From: CP2-2F sp034436355
Lineage (GTDB): Bacteria > Chloroflexota > Anaerolineae > Aggregatilineales > UBA2796
Reading direction: 5' to 3'
Length of the DNA stretch: 64,000 bases
Assembly (NCBI GenBank): GCA_034436355.1
Contig: DAOTVQ010000043.1
Location: forward strand, 124,001-188,000
The notes beneath the pieces are model-generated. The model searched no databases and was not told the origin of the DNA. It saw only the letters and a list, made by a program, of their open reading frames with translations. The position numbers were made by a program, and so were the translations under genes. This document shows, one piece after another, positions 9,291 through 17,914 of this stretch (its first letter is position 1; each line of letters opens with the position of its first letter).

Positions 9291-10439
9291 ATGAGCGCGC
9301 CCATAATTCAGGCAAATTACGACGATCTGAAAGCTATTGCATCCGTGTTGACTGGGCAGGCTGACCAAACCTTTGCCCTAACGAGATCGGTGGGGAATTG
9401 CCTTGAGGCACTGCGCGGCAGTTGGCTTGGCAGGGGCGCACGACAATTTTATGCCGAAATGGATCATGAGGTGCTGCCTGCAATGCAGCGGCTGCGCGCC
9501 GCGCTGGATGAGGCAAGCACAGCCGTCAAACGCACGGTTGCGCTGCTAGAAGAACACGAGCGCCAAGCAGGGTTGCTTTTCTTTGGCGAGGGCAGCGGCA
9601 CCGAACAGGCAGGGACTAATCCGCTCGGTGGCTTAGCCGCAGCACTGGCTGCCACTGCTGCGCTGTCTGCAACACCTGCGGCATTGCCCTTTGCAGCGAC
9701 TGGCACGTTAGCTGCGCTCTTCACCAAACCTGATGTGGCGGCATTCCTCATACGAACCTTTGGAGAAGGCACGAAGATTGCCATCCATGAGGGCGGCAGT
9801 TATATCGCTGAGAAAATGGTTGAGAAGTTTTTCACGGGTAACTCTAGTAACAATATTCTTAAAACACTGAGCGGAAAATTTGGAAAAGTGCTAGGCGGAA
9901 CAGCCTTTAGCACTTTGAGTGGCGTCCTGTTAGACTTCGTAAGTGGCACGCCCATAACGGGTGAAACAATCGCCACACATCTGCTCAGCGGTGGCGCTAA
10001 AGCTGTCCTTTCGCTAGGTGGTACCGGGCTGCTGGTGGATGCCGGCATACAAATTGTGGGCAATGTGGGCGCGGCGCTCATTGCTGAAAACGCTGAGGCG
10101 CTCTCCTACGGCAACCTTGCCCGTGCAGAAGAAATTCGCAAATATGCAACCGACTTTCAGAGAACCCTTAAACACTTCAGCCTGAACGGATTCATTGATA
10201 AATCAGCAGCGGCAATTGTTGAAGGATTCTCTAAGGGTGATTTGATGGTAGCGGCAGGCGGTGTCGCAAAGGCGGGTGTTGACTTCATTGGAGGCGGACT
10301 GGGTACGGTAGTGAATGGCTTAGGACTCATCAAAAATATTGGGGACAGTGTAGGGGATGCGATTAGAGATTTCGGCAGCATTGTTTGTGGCGCAGCAGAA
10401 CAAGTGGGTGGTTTTCTAAGTTTCTTGGGCATTCGCTAG
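9291..10439 (+). CDS. WXG100-type protein with long Gly/Ala-rich C-terminal domain
   Basis: The first 95 residues form the ESX/WXG100 helical hairpin: a helix, then SWLGRGARQFY with Trp45-Leu-Gly as the turn, and a second helix ending in ALLEEHERQAG. The remaining 285 residues are rich in Gly, Ala and hydrophobic residues (for example GGLAAALAATAALSATPAALP and GLGTVVNGLGLIKNIGDSVG), without a recognised toxin motif. The architecture resembles LXG/WXG polymorphic secreted proteins in which the C-terminus is the effector, possibly membrane-active. No EssC/EccC ATPase, chaperone or immunity gene is next to it; neighbours are metabolic genes on the other strand. Secretion and toxicity are inferred. 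Confidence 0.7.
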   Translation: MSAPIIQANYDDLKAIASVLTGQADQTFALTRSVGNCLEALRGSWLGRGARQFYAEMDHEVLPAMQRLRAALDEASTAVKRTVALLEEHERQAGLLFFGEGSGTEQAGTNPLGGLAAALAATAALSATPAALPFAATGTLAALFTKPDVAAFLIRTFGEGTKIAIHEGGSYIAEKMVEKFFTGNSSNNILKTLSGKFGKVLGGTAFSTLSGVLLDFVSGTPITGETIATHLLSGGAKAVLSLGGTGLLVDAGIQIVGNVGAALIAENAEALSYGNLARAEEIRKYATDFQRTLKHFSLNGFIDKSAAAIVEGFSKGDLMVAAGGVAKAGVDFIGGGLGTVVNGLGLIKNIGDSVGDAIRDFGSIVCGAAEQVGGFLSFLGIR

Positions 10440-10486
10440 GCGCAAGCATGGGCAGCTGAGTGCCTTATCCAGTTGCCCCGTCCGCC

Positions 10487-11068
10487 TTACAGCACCACGC
10501 GCTGCTGATAGCACATCTCCAAAAAGTAGGTGTGCAGGCGCGGATCAGGCGTCAGTTCGGGATGAAAGGCGGTTGCCAACCAATGTCCCTGCCGCGCTGC
10601 CACAATCCGACCATCAGGCAGGCACGCCAACACACTGACGCCCGCACCCACCGACTCGATGATCGGCGCACGGATGAACACAGCGCGCAGCGGTGCATCA
10701 AAGCCCGCCACCGTCAGATCGGTACTGAAACTATCCACCTGCCGCCCGAAAGCGTTGCGCGTCACGGTCATATCCATCACGCCGAAATGCGCCGCCTGCC
10801 CTGTGATGTGCTTGGCGAGCAAAATCGCGCCGGCGCACGTTCCCCACGTTGGTTTATGCTGCACAAAGGCACGCAGCGGTTCGTAGAGTCCACTGGCGTG
10901 CGCCACACGGCTGATGGTTGTGCTTTCGCCGCCGGGTATGATCAAACCATGCAAATCAGCAAGCTGTTCCGCTTTGCGAACTTCGATAGGGCGTGCGTCA
11001 ATGCGGCGCAACATAGCAGCATGTTCGGCAAAATCACCTTGCAGGGCAAGCACACCAATGTTCAGCAT
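10487..11068 (-). CDS. pdxT: Pyridoxal 5'-phosphate synthase glutaminase subunit
   Basis: The 193-aa protein matches PdxT throughout. It has the N-terminal IGVLALQGDFAEH, the GGEST loop, the nucleophile elbow GTCAGAILLA with the catalytic Cys near residue 80, and the C-terminal FHPELTPD with the His-Glu pair of the class I glutaminase triad. It hydrolyses glutamine and channels ammonia to PdxS, which makes PLP. PdxS is not in this window, so pdxT is unlinked from its usual partner here. The gene lies on the minus strand between the WXG100 gene and the PNPOx-like flavoprotein, another vitamin-B6/FMN fold family but probably unrelated in function. Confidence 0.95.
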   Translation of the reverse strand: MLNIGVLALQGDFAEHAAMLRRIDARPIEVRKAEQLADLHGLIIPGGESTTISRVAHASGLYEPLRAFVQHKPTWGTCAGAILLAKHITGQAAHFGVMDMTVTRNAFGRQVDSFSTDLTVAGFDAPLRAVFIRAPIIESVGAGVSVLACLPDGRIVAARQGHWLATAFHPELTPDPRLHTYFLEMCYQQRVVL

Positions 11069-11185
11069 AGATCACTCCCTCAGCTCAACTGGACTATTGC
11101 TAACCATACGCTGCTTAAGGTACGCTGTCAAACCACATGGTCTAGGTTGGTCTAGGCGAACCGCTGCTTACGCAAACATGCTGTG

Positions 11186-11217
11186 CGGCACACAACTGCT
11201 ATTAGTAGTGTGTGCCG
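11186..11217 (-). terminator. Hairpin after the PNPOx-like gene, no U-tract
   Basis: A perfect 9-bp inverted repeat (CGGCACACA / TGTGTGCCG) begins 9 nt past the stop of the gene ending at 11227. No run of T follows on the minus strand, so it may stabilise the 3' end or act with Rho instead of being a classical intrinsic terminator. Confidence 0.5.
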
Positions 11218-11226
11218 TTACTTATG

Positions 11227-11724
11227 TTATCCCTCAAACAAGAAGCGCGTCGCCGTGGTTGGGAAAGCCGACTCATGCCACGCCATGCTAACCTTCGGCT
11301 TCAGCCAGTAGTAAGCGTTTGCCGTTGGCAAGTCACCGGCTCCTAGCCCATATTTGGCTGTGTAACGCCGCCCAACTTCTGCTACGATTGCCTCTGGGAT
11401 GCCACGCTGCGCCATGCCTTCTAAAATGACGACCTCATCACCACTCTCAAGGTGCAGGCTCACTGTGGGACGCGCCATTAGGTTGCGCGCCTTCACCGAG
11501 TTCGGGTCAGCGCCCCAGTAGAGCGCGCCCTCATACCAGACTGCCCAAATTGGCGCAGCGTGCGGTCTGCCATCGGCGCGCACGGTGCAGAGCCAATAGT
11601 TGCGGGCGCGGCTGAGTTGATCCTCGACCCATGCCCAAGTGAGCATTCCGCTTTCATCTGCCGAAATGCCATAGCTGGCAGCCATGGTTGGGCGCGTGCG
11701 GCGCGGCAACATGCGTTCAGGCAT
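11227..11724 (-). CDS. Pyridoxamine 5'-phosphate oxidase-like flavin/F420-binding protein
   Basis: The protein has 165 aa from the ATG at 11724, which has AAAGGAG 8 nt upstream. The same frame is open to 11958, but the longer version lacks a good ribosome-binding site and its extra N-terminus looks like translated intergenic DNA. The split-barrel core is clear: YWLCTVRADGRPHAAPIWAVWYEGALYWG, with NSVKARNLMARPTVSLHLESGDEVVILEG after it. This pattern is shared by FMN- and F420-dependent PNPOx-like enzymes and does not imply vitamin B6 metabolism. The substrate is unknown; an F420-linked reductase or heme/biliverdin-type activity is possible. Confidence 0.85.
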   Translation of the reverse strand: MPERMLPRRTRPTMAASYGISADESGMLTWAWVEDQLSRARNYWLCTVRADGRPHAAPIWAVWYEGALYWGADPNSVKARNLMARPTVSLHLESGDEVVILEGMAQRGIPEAIVAEVGRRYTAKYGLGAGDLPTANAYYWLKPKVSMAWHESAFPTTATRFLFEG

Positions 11725-12096
11725 TGTGCGAAACTCCTTTTCTGGAACACCAAGCGGATCGGCAATTTTAGCCCAAAATTGAGCAAAAAAGAAGGCTGAG
11801 CATGGTGCAAAGCGTGGTGAATTATATGTTGCCCATCCCTCTTTCCGTGTGTGCTGTTCAGAGAAGGTGTATCTTTGTGAGGAGACGGCGCAGTTTTCCT
11901 TAAAAAGCCACCCCAGTCTGTTACCCGCAAAGCATAAAACACTGTTATGCTTTCCCATCGGCAGTTTTTATCGAAATGGTGATCTGTCATAAGCAAAACA
12001 TGATGAGTCGCACCTGTTTTTGATGGTGAGCAGGCATACACTGAAGGCATATCCGCTGACGGATGAATTGTGATTTAAGTGTAGGAAGCCGCCACC
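11725..12096. other. 372-bp intergenic region between divergent genes, with one inverted repeat
   Basis: This spacer separates the PNPOx-like gene (minus) from the octaheme cytochrome gene (plus). The only clear element is a 9-bp inverted repeat with a 7-nt loop, AAAGCATAA at 11929-11937 and TTATGCTTT at 11945-11953, which could be a regulator site or a hairpin. I see no known riboswitch signature and no convincing -35/-10 pair. Confidence 0.5.
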
Positions 12097-13518
12097 ATGC
12101 TCCAAAAATTTAGATATATCTGGTTGATCGGATTAGGCGTAACCTTATTGATCATTGGTGTGCCGATGCTGATCGCCCTACGCGATACCACACCCACCAC
12201 GCCAAGCCCTTGGCAACCCATACGCGCCACACCGCAGCCTGTCAGCCATGCAGCGCTCATCAGCGGTGAATTTAAGACGGGCAGCGATGTAACGCGAGCG
12301 TGCCTCACCTGCCATGCCGAGTCCGGACAGCAAATGCTGCACAGCGTTCACTTCACATGGCAGGCAGAGCCTGTCGTGTTTGGCGAACGCGATCAGCCAA
12401 TTGGCGTGGGCAAAATGAACCTGCTCAACAACTTCTGCATCGGCATTCAGTCGAACTGGACGGGCTGCACCAAATGCCATGCCGGCTACGGTTGGAACGA
12501 GGCTGAGTACGATTTCACCAACGTAGAGAACATAGATTGCCTCGTCTGCCACGATCAGAGCGGCACATACCTTAAGGCAGCCGCCGGGCAGCCCGCACAA
12601 GGCGTAGATTTGCTGGTGGCAGCGCGCAGCGTTGGCGCACCCACCCGCCAAAATTGCGGCACGTGCCACTTTAACGGCGGCGGCGGCAATGCCGTCAAGC
12701 ATGGCGACCTTGACGAGAGCATGTATTTCCCAAACCCAGCGCTCGATGTTCACATGGGCAAGCTGAACTTTGAATGCATCACCTGCCACGTCACCACGGA
12801 TCACATCATCAGCGGGCGGTCGCTCACTTCCAGCGCCGACGTGCTGACGCGGCAAATTGGCTGCACAGATTGCCACGCCGAAAATACGCATCAGGATGCA
12901 CGCCTGAACGCGCACACTGCCAGCGTTGCCTGCCAGACTTGCCATATTCCTGCTGGCGCCCGCCGCGATGCCACCAAGATGCTTTGGGATTGGTCTACCG
13001 CCGGGCAAGATTTGGCAGAAGACCCACACCACTATTTGAAGATGAAAGGCTCATTTGAATATGAGCAGAACTTTATGCCACAATATTTTTGGTTCAATGG
13101 CTTAAGTGACCGCTACTTGCTCGGCGATCCGATTGACCCAAACGTGCCAACTGTGCTGAATCCGTTGGCAGGCAATATCAACGATCCCAACGCCAAAATT
13201 TATCCCTTCAAAGTCCATTTGGGTAACCAACCCTACGATAAAGTCTACAACTACCTGTTGCAGCCGAACACCGTCGGCGGCTACTGGGTGCATTTCGACT
13301 GGGACAAGGCGTTTGTTGCCGGCGCGCAGGCAACCGGCTTGCCATACAGCGGTCAGTATGGCTTTGCGCCAACCATTATGTACTACATGCAAACCCATCA
13401 GGTGGCGCCCAAAGCCGACGCGCTGCAATGCGCCGATTGCCACGGCGAAAGCACACGCATGGCTTGGCAAGCGCTTGGTTATATGGGCGATCCGCTGATC
13501 TGGGGCGGGCGCAAGTGA
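12097..13518 (+). CDS. Octaheme c-type cytochrome, tetrathionate reductase (OTR) type
   Basis: The 473-aa protein has an N-terminal membrane anchor or signal (about residues 7-28) and eight CxxCH heme motifs, at roughly 69, 124, 148, 187, 227, 256, 279 and 445. The spacing and flanking residues (NNFCI, CHAGYGWNEAEYDF, CLVCHDQSGTY, CGTCHFNGGGGNAVKHGDLD, LDVHMGKLNFECITCH) match the octaheme tetrathionate reductase family known from Shewanella. That family reduces tetrathionate in vitro and can also act on nitrite and hydroxylamine, so the physiological substrate is not certain. It probably acts outside the membrane. The next gene starts 10 nt later and is likely its quinone-linked partner. Confidence 0.88.
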   Translation: MLQKFRYIWLIGLGVTLLIIGVPMLIALRDTTPTTPSPWQPIRATPQPVSHAALISGEFKTGSDVTRACLTCHAESGQQMLHSVHFTWQAEPVVFGERDQPIGVGKMNLLNNFCIGIQSNWTGCTKCHAGYGWNEAEYDFTNVENIDCLVCHDQSGTYLKAAAGQPAQGVDLLVAARSVGAPTRQNCGTCHFNGGGGNAVKHGDLDESMYFPNPALDVHMGKLNFECITCHVTTDHIISGRSLTSSADVLTRQIGCTDCHAENTHQDARLNAHTASVACQTCHIPAGARRDATKMLWDWSTAGQDLAEDPHHYLKMKGSFEYEQNFMPQYFWFNGLSDRYLLGDPIDPNVPTVLNPLAGNINDPNAKIYPFKVHLGNQPYDKVYNYLLQPNTVGGYWVHFDWDKAFVAGAQATGLPYSGQYGFAPTIMYYMQTHQVAPKADALQCADCHGESTRMAWQALGYMGDPLIWGGRK

Positions 13519-13528
13519 GGAAATCGCC

Positions 13529-15988
13529 ATGACGACACGACGCCTACTCGGACTCACCCTCATCACGCTCGGTGCGCTAACGCTGCTCTTGGCGGCGCGC
13601 TTAGAAGTGCGCGCTCAAGGCGGCGGCAACCTCGCCTCGCCGATGCATCCGCCTGTTACTCTGCTTGATGCCGACGGCGTGAGCGTTTTGCAGAGTAATG
13701 CACCGATCAGCACGGCGAAAACGTGCGGCACTTGCCATGATACTGCGTTTATCATGGCGAACAGCGCGCACAGCCGCGCCGATCTGGGCTTCGGGCTGGA
13801 GCGGCTCTATCCGTCTGCTGCCGAGCAGGGCGACGGCGGCGAGATGAACTGCTTCTTGTGCCACCTTGCCAACCCGAACAACGCTGCTCGGCTGGAGGCA
13901 CTTGCCCGCGATGAATTGATCTGGGCGAACACTGCCACACTGATCGGCAGCGGGATTGTGGAGCGCACCGAAACAGGCTACCGCTATAACGCTGATGCCT
14001 TCACGAATGGCTCGCTCAGCCGCGAAAAGCTGCCCATTCAAGACCCAAGCACCGCCAACTGCGGCTTGTGCCACGGCGCCGCCGATCATCAAACGGTGAC
14101 GCCGCTCTTGGTCAGCCCGTGCGATATTAACGAGTTCAACACCGCCACCACAGGGCAGATTTTCTCGCCACAGCGCGTTAGCCAGAGCGCTCTGAATATC
14201 ACCAACAAGGCACAGACAACGCGCTCGTTCGATATTCATGCTGAGCGCGTCCTGCAATGCACCAACTGCCACTACGCGCTGAATAACCCTGTTTACTACC
14301 AGTCACATAAGGTGGACGCGCCTAGCCACCTTCAATTTGATCCGCGCCGCATGGACTTAGGCGAGTATCTCTACCGTCCGCTGCACCAATTCGCGCAGGG
14401 CAGCAATCCACAATACGGCGGCTTGCCCAGCGCAACCGAGAACACCATGCGCCGCTGCGAAAGCTGCCATGATGCCGCACAAGGGCATTCTTGGCTGCCC
14501 TACCTTGAGCGCCATACGCAAGTGTTGGCGTGCGAGAGCTGCCACATTCCGCAGACCTTTGCACCCGCCCTTGAGATGGTGGATTACACCACCCTAACAG
14601 CCGACGGCGCACCTAACCAAAGCTGCCGCGGCATCGCCGACTCTGAGGTGCCGCTTTTCACAGGCTATCAGCCGCTGCTGCTGCCACGCACTGAAAAAGA
14701 CGGCATGCAGAAGGTTGCACCCTACAACCTGATCACCACCTTCTACTGGACGTATGGCACGGCAGAAAAGCAGGCAGTGCCGCAGTCCGCTGTGCAGAGC
14801 GCCTACCTGACCGCTGAAGGCTACGCCGCCGATGTGCTGGCTGCCTTTGATGCAGATGGTGATGGCGCGCTCAGCGATGCTGAACGTAGAGTGGACACGC
14901 CCGAAAAAACCGCGCTGATCGCGGCAAAGCTGGCAGCCCTTGGCTTCCCCAATGCCGAGATTGTGGGCGAGATTCAGCCTTTTGCGCTCAGTCACGGCGT
15001 CACCGGCGGCGTGTGGGCAATCCGCGAGTGCCGCACCTGCCACACTGACGACTCGCTCATAAGCCGCACACTGACCTTAGCTGCCTATACGCCCAATGGC
15101 GTCTTACCAACCTTCCAAGGCGGTAACGTTGCTTTGGGCGGCAGCCTGCGCCATGACTCGGATGGGACGCTCACTTATGTGCCGCCTCAGCAAGCCGATC
15201 TGTATGTATTTGGGCATCACCGCGCCGACTGGGCAGATACACTTGGCATGTTGGCGTTCTTGGGCGTGTTGGGCGGCGTCTTTACGCATGGCGGCTTGCG
15301 CTTCTTCATGGCGCGGCTGCGTGCTAAGCAAGGCGTCAAAGCACATCCCGAGCTGAAGCGCGTTTATATGTACAGCGTCTATGAGCGCGGCTGGCACTGG
15401 CTACAAACAGCGGCGATCTTGCTGCTCTTGCTAAGCGGCTTGGTCATTCACCGCCCTGATAGCTTCCCAATCTTATCCTTCGCGGCGATGGTGGTCATTC
15501 ACAACGTCTTGGCAGTGATCTTGGTGATCAACGCGGCGTTGGCGCTCTTTTATCACCTTGCCAGCGGGCAAATCAAGCAATTTCTGCCCGAACCAAAAGG
15601 CTTCTTCAACGATTCGATCAAGCAGGCGCTCTTTTACCTGCGTGGCATCTTCAAAGGCGCGCCGCACCCAATGCAAAAAACGCCTGAGCGCAAGCTGAAT
15701 CCGTTGCAGCAGATCACCTACTTGGGCTTGCTGAATGTGCTGCTGCCCTTGCAAATCATCACGGGCATCCTCATGTGGGGCATACGGCATTTTTCAGAGA
15801 TAGTAGCCAACTTAGGCGGCTTAGCGTTCCTTGCACCGCTCCACACGCTGATTGCATGGCTGTTTGCGGCGTTTATCATCGCGCACGTTTACCTAACGAC
15901 GACCGGTCACGCGCCGTTGGCAGGCATCAGCGCCATGATCAACGGTTGGGAAGCGGTGGAGCAGCCATCACAGCACAGCAGCAATTGA
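13529..15988 (+). CDS. Seven-heme cytochrome c fused to a b561-like membrane domain, with an EF-hand loop
   Basis: The 819-aa protein has a signal peptide, then seven CxxCH motifs (near 66, 108, 178, 244, 310, 335 and 501). Between the sixth and seventh heme lies a canonical 12-residue EF-hand loop, DADGDGALSDAE (about 441-452), with Asp/Asp/Asp/Ser/Glu at ligand positions. The C-terminal third has about four to five membrane helices with conserved histidines (RGWHWLQTAAILLLLLSGL, VVIHNVLAVIL, APLHTLIAWLF), a b561-type quinol oxidase domain. It would take electrons from quinol through heme b to the periplasmic hemes and on to the octaheme cytochrome encoded 10 nt upstream. Electron direction and calcium binding are inferred. 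Confidence 0.85.
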   Translation: MTTRRLLGLTLITLGALTLLLAARLEVRAQGGGNLASPMHPPVTLLDADGVSVLQSNAPISTAKTCGTCHDTAFIMANSAHSRADLGFGLERLYPSAAEQGDGGEMNCFLCHLANPNNAARLEALARDELIWANTATLIGSGIVERTETGYRYNADAFTNGSLSREKLPIQDPSTANCGLCHGAADHQTVTPLLVSPCDINEFNTATTGQIFSPQRVSQSALNITNKAQTTRSFDIHAERVLQCTNCHYALNNPVYYQSHKVDAPSHLQFDPRRMDLGEYLYRPLHQFAQGSNPQYGGLPSATENTMRRCESCHDAAQGHSWLPYLERHTQVLACESCHIPQTFAPALEMVDYTTLTADGAPNQSCRGIADSEVPLFTGYQPLLLPRTEKDGMQKVAPYNLITTFYWTYGTAEKQAVPQSAVQSAYLTAEGYAADVLAAFDADGDGALSDAERRVDTPEKTALIAAKLAALGFPNAEIVGEIQPFALSHGVTGGVWAIRECRTCHTDDSLISRTLTLAAYTPNGVLPTFQGGNVALGGSLRHDSDGTLTYVPPQQADLYVFGHHRADWADTLGMLAFLGVLGGVFTHGGLRFFMARLRAKQGVKAHPELKRVYMYSVYERGWHWLQTAAILLLLLSGLVIHRPDSFPILSFAAMVVIHNVLAVILVINAALALFYHLASGQIKQFLPEPKGFFNDSIKQALFYLRGIFKGAPHPMQKTPERKLNPLQQITYLGLLNVLLPLQIITGILMWGIRHFSEIVANLGGLAFLAPLHTLIAWLFAAFIIAHVYLTTTGHAPLAGISAMINGWEAVEQPSQHSSN

Positions 15989-15998
15989 GTTTAGCGCG

Positions 15999-16023
15999 CA
16001 GAGGCGGCTTCGGGCTGCCTCTG
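15999..16023 (+). terminator. Hairpin between the cytochrome and transporter genes
   Basis: CAGAGGC and GCCTCTG form a 7-bp inverted repeat 10 nt after the stop of the cytochrome gene, followed by a loosely T-containing stretch. It may reduce read-through into the transporter genes or protect the mRNA 3' end. Confidence 0.35.
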
Positions 16024-16071
16024 TTCAGCATTTTGAAAGAGAAGACAGCGTAATTAAAAGGATAGGTATCT

Positions 16072-16626
16072 ATGGCAGCGCCAGCAATTTCTCGTAAAGC
16101 AAACCGCGTGAAGCGCGTTGAACGCCCATACCTTCATCCGTATGTGGCGGCAATCCTACTCGGAGTCGTATTGTTCTTGGCATTCCTGATCACCGGGAAT
16201 GGTTTAGGCGCCTCCGGCGGCTTAAATCGGCTGGTGGTGATGGCGCAAGATTGGTTTGTGCCGCAGCACGTGAACACCACACCGTACCTGATCCCGATGG
16301 CGGGCGGCGATACCAATCCGCTGGATAACTGGGTGGTGTGGATGGTCTTTGGCACGTTGATCGGCGGCGCGCTGAGCGGCTTCTTCAACGGGCGCTTTAA
16401 GATCGAAATCAATCGTGGCGCGCACATTTCGCCGCGCACGCGCCTAATCATCGCCTTTGTAGGTGGGGCAATCATGGGCTATGGCGCACGCCTAGCGCGT
16501 GGCTGCACCAGTGGGCAGGCGCTTTCCGGCGGCGCTGTGCTGAGCGTTGGCAGTTGGGCGTTCATGCTGGCGGTCTTTATCGGCGCCTACGCCTTAGCTT
16601 ATTTTGTGCGGAAGTTGTGGAATTGA
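16072..16626 (+). CDS. YeeE/YedE-type sulfur-compound transporter, half
   Basis: The 184-aa membrane protein has about four to five helices. It carries the YeeE/YedE hallmark ARGCTSGQALSGGAVLSVGSW, in which the cysteine sits in a hydrophobic pore, preceded by GGAIMGYGARLARG. Characterised members (TsuA) import thiosulfate through such cysteines. AAAGGA lies about 10 nt before the ATG. The next gene encodes a second YeeE/YedE protein, so the two short halves may assemble into one transporter. Its place behind the tetrathionate-reductase-type cytochrome genes suggests handling of thiosulfate or a related sulfur compound. Confidence 0.88.
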   Translation: MAAPAISRKANRVKRVERPYLHPYVAAILLGVVLFLAFLITGNGLGASGGLNRLVVMAQDWFVPQHVNTTPYLIPMAGGDTNPLDNWVVWMVFGTLIGGALSGFFNGRFKIEINRGAHISPRTRLIIAFVGGAIMGYGARLARGCTSGQALSGGAVLSVGSWAFMLAVFIGAYALAYFVRKLWN

Positions 16627-16638
16627 GAGGGCTGCACC

Positions 16639-17871
16639 ATGAATCCGTTTCCTTTACCCCTTGAATCCCTGCTGGGGCAGTGGGGACAGTATATTGTCTA
16701 TCTGATCATTGGGGTTGCCTTTGGCGCTGTGTTGGAGATGGCAGGCTTTGGCAAATCTACCAAACTTGCCGCGCAGTTCTACTTCAAAGAGATGACCGTG
16801 ATCAAGGTCATGTTCGGCGCGATTGTGGTTGCGATGGTGTTGATTTTCATGGCGACGGGCGTTGGGCTGCTGGACTTTAACTTGGTGTGGGTCAATCCAA
16901 CCTATTTGTGGTCGGGCATTGTGGGCGGCTTGATCATGGGTGTTGGCTTCATCTTGGGCGGCTTTTGTCCGGGTACGTCCTTAGTGGCGGCTGCCACGCT
17001 CAAACTGGACGGCGTGCTGTTCGCCTTAGGCGTGCTGTTCGGCATCTTCCTGTTCGGCGAAACGGTCGGCAGCTTTGAGGCATTCTACAACAGCGGCTAT
17101 CTGGGGCGCTTCACCTTGCCTGAACTGTTCGGTTTAGAGATAGGGACAGTGGTTGTGCTAGTCGCAATTATGGCGCTGGGTGTGTTCGCCTTTGCCGAAT
17201 ATATGGAGCGCTACGTTGGGAAGATGCCAGCACGGGCATTTCCGCGCTGGCGCATGGCGCTTGTGCCTGCACTGCTTATCGTCTCACTGCCAACAGCGGT
17301 CATTGGGCAGCCAACGCTGGCAGCACGCTGGGAACAGATCGCGCCGCAGAAAGCAGCCTTGCTCACTGAACGGCAAGTCTATGTGAGCGCTGCTGAGCTG
17401 ATCACTGCCACCACTGATCCACGCGCACGGATCATCCTCTTTGATGTTCGCAGTGAGGCTGACTACAACCTATTTCACATCCGTGATGCGCGCCACAGCA
17501 CGCCTGAAGCGCTGATTGGGCAAGCAAAACAACTGCGGCAAGACTACACCAATACGGCATTTGTGCTGATCGGCAATGATGAGGTGCTGCCAACCGAGCT
17601 GTGGAAGCTGCTGACGGCTGCCAGCGTGCCGAATGTGTACATCCTTGAGGGCGGCGTGAACGCTTGGCTGGATCAGTTTGCGGCGCAAGCCGATCCACCT
17701 TTGGCGCGGCGTGAGGACGCCAAAACAGGCGAACTTGCCTATCGCTTCACCGCAGCGCTTGGCGAACGCTATCCGTTCGCGGGCTTGCACAAAGACGCTG
17801 TGGCAGGCATTCCCTTTGAGCCGAAGATCAAGCTGGCGGGCAAACGCGGCGGCAGCGGCGGCTGTGGCTGA
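16639..17871 (+). CDS. YeeE/YedE transporter fused to a cysteine-less rhodanese with a C-terminal GGCG tail
   Basis: The 410-aa protein starts with a YeeE/YedE membrane domain (about 1-205) holding the pore motif GGFCPGTSLVAAATLKLDG. A rhodanese-like domain follows (about 245-345: RIILFDVRSEADYNLFHIRDA, then VYILEGGVNAWLDQF), but the active-site loop reads VLIGNDEVLPTELW and has no cysteine, so it cannot form the usual persulfide. The protein ends in KRGGSGGCG, a flexible glycine tail with one cysteine next to the C-terminus. That tail recalls the GGCGG swinging arm of SoxY, a sulfur-compound carrier. It follows the first YeeE/YedE gene with a 12-nt gap. Function as importer plus docking or carrier arm is inferred. 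Confidence 0.87.
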   Translation: MNPFPLPLESLLGQWGQYIVYLIIGVAFGAVLEMAGFGKSTKLAAQFYFKEMTVIKVMFGAIVVAMVLIFMATGVGLLDFNLVWVNPTYLWSGIVGGLIMGVGFILGGFCPGTSLVAAATLKLDGVLFALGVLFGIFLFGETVGSFEAFYNSGYLGRFTLPELFGLEIGTVVVLVAIMALGVFAFAEYMERYVGKMPARAFPRWRMALVPALLIVSLPTAVIGQPTLAARWEQIAPQKAALLTERQVYVSAAELITATTDPRARIILFDVRSEADYNLFHIRDARHSTPEALIGQAKQLRQDYTNTAFVLIGNDEVLPTELWKLLTAASVPNVYILEGGVNAWLDQFAAQADPPLARREDAKTGELAYRFTAALGERYPFAGLHKDAVAGIPFEPKIKLAGKRGGSGGCG

Positions 17872-17914
17872 GCAACCAGCCTGCGATAGGCAATGAACGC
17901 GCCCTACAGTGAGC

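Noticed and set aside
10460..11155. 231-residue open frame opposite pdxT
   Set aside because: It is a shadow of pdxT on the other strand with no family pattern.
11725..11958. N-terminal extension of the PNPOx-like protein to 11958
   Set aside because: AAAGGAG sits at proper distance before the ATG at 11724, and the extension does not look like protein of this family.
11725..12096. Riboswitch upstream of the octaheme cytochrome
   Set aside because: Only a simple inverted repeat is visible; no conserved riboswitch core such as a B12 box was found.
12097..13518. Nitrite reductase of the NrfA or hydroxylamine oxidoreductase kind
   Set aside because: Heme number and the residues around the motifs fit the octaheme tetrathionate reductase group better; no CxxCK motif as in NrfA.
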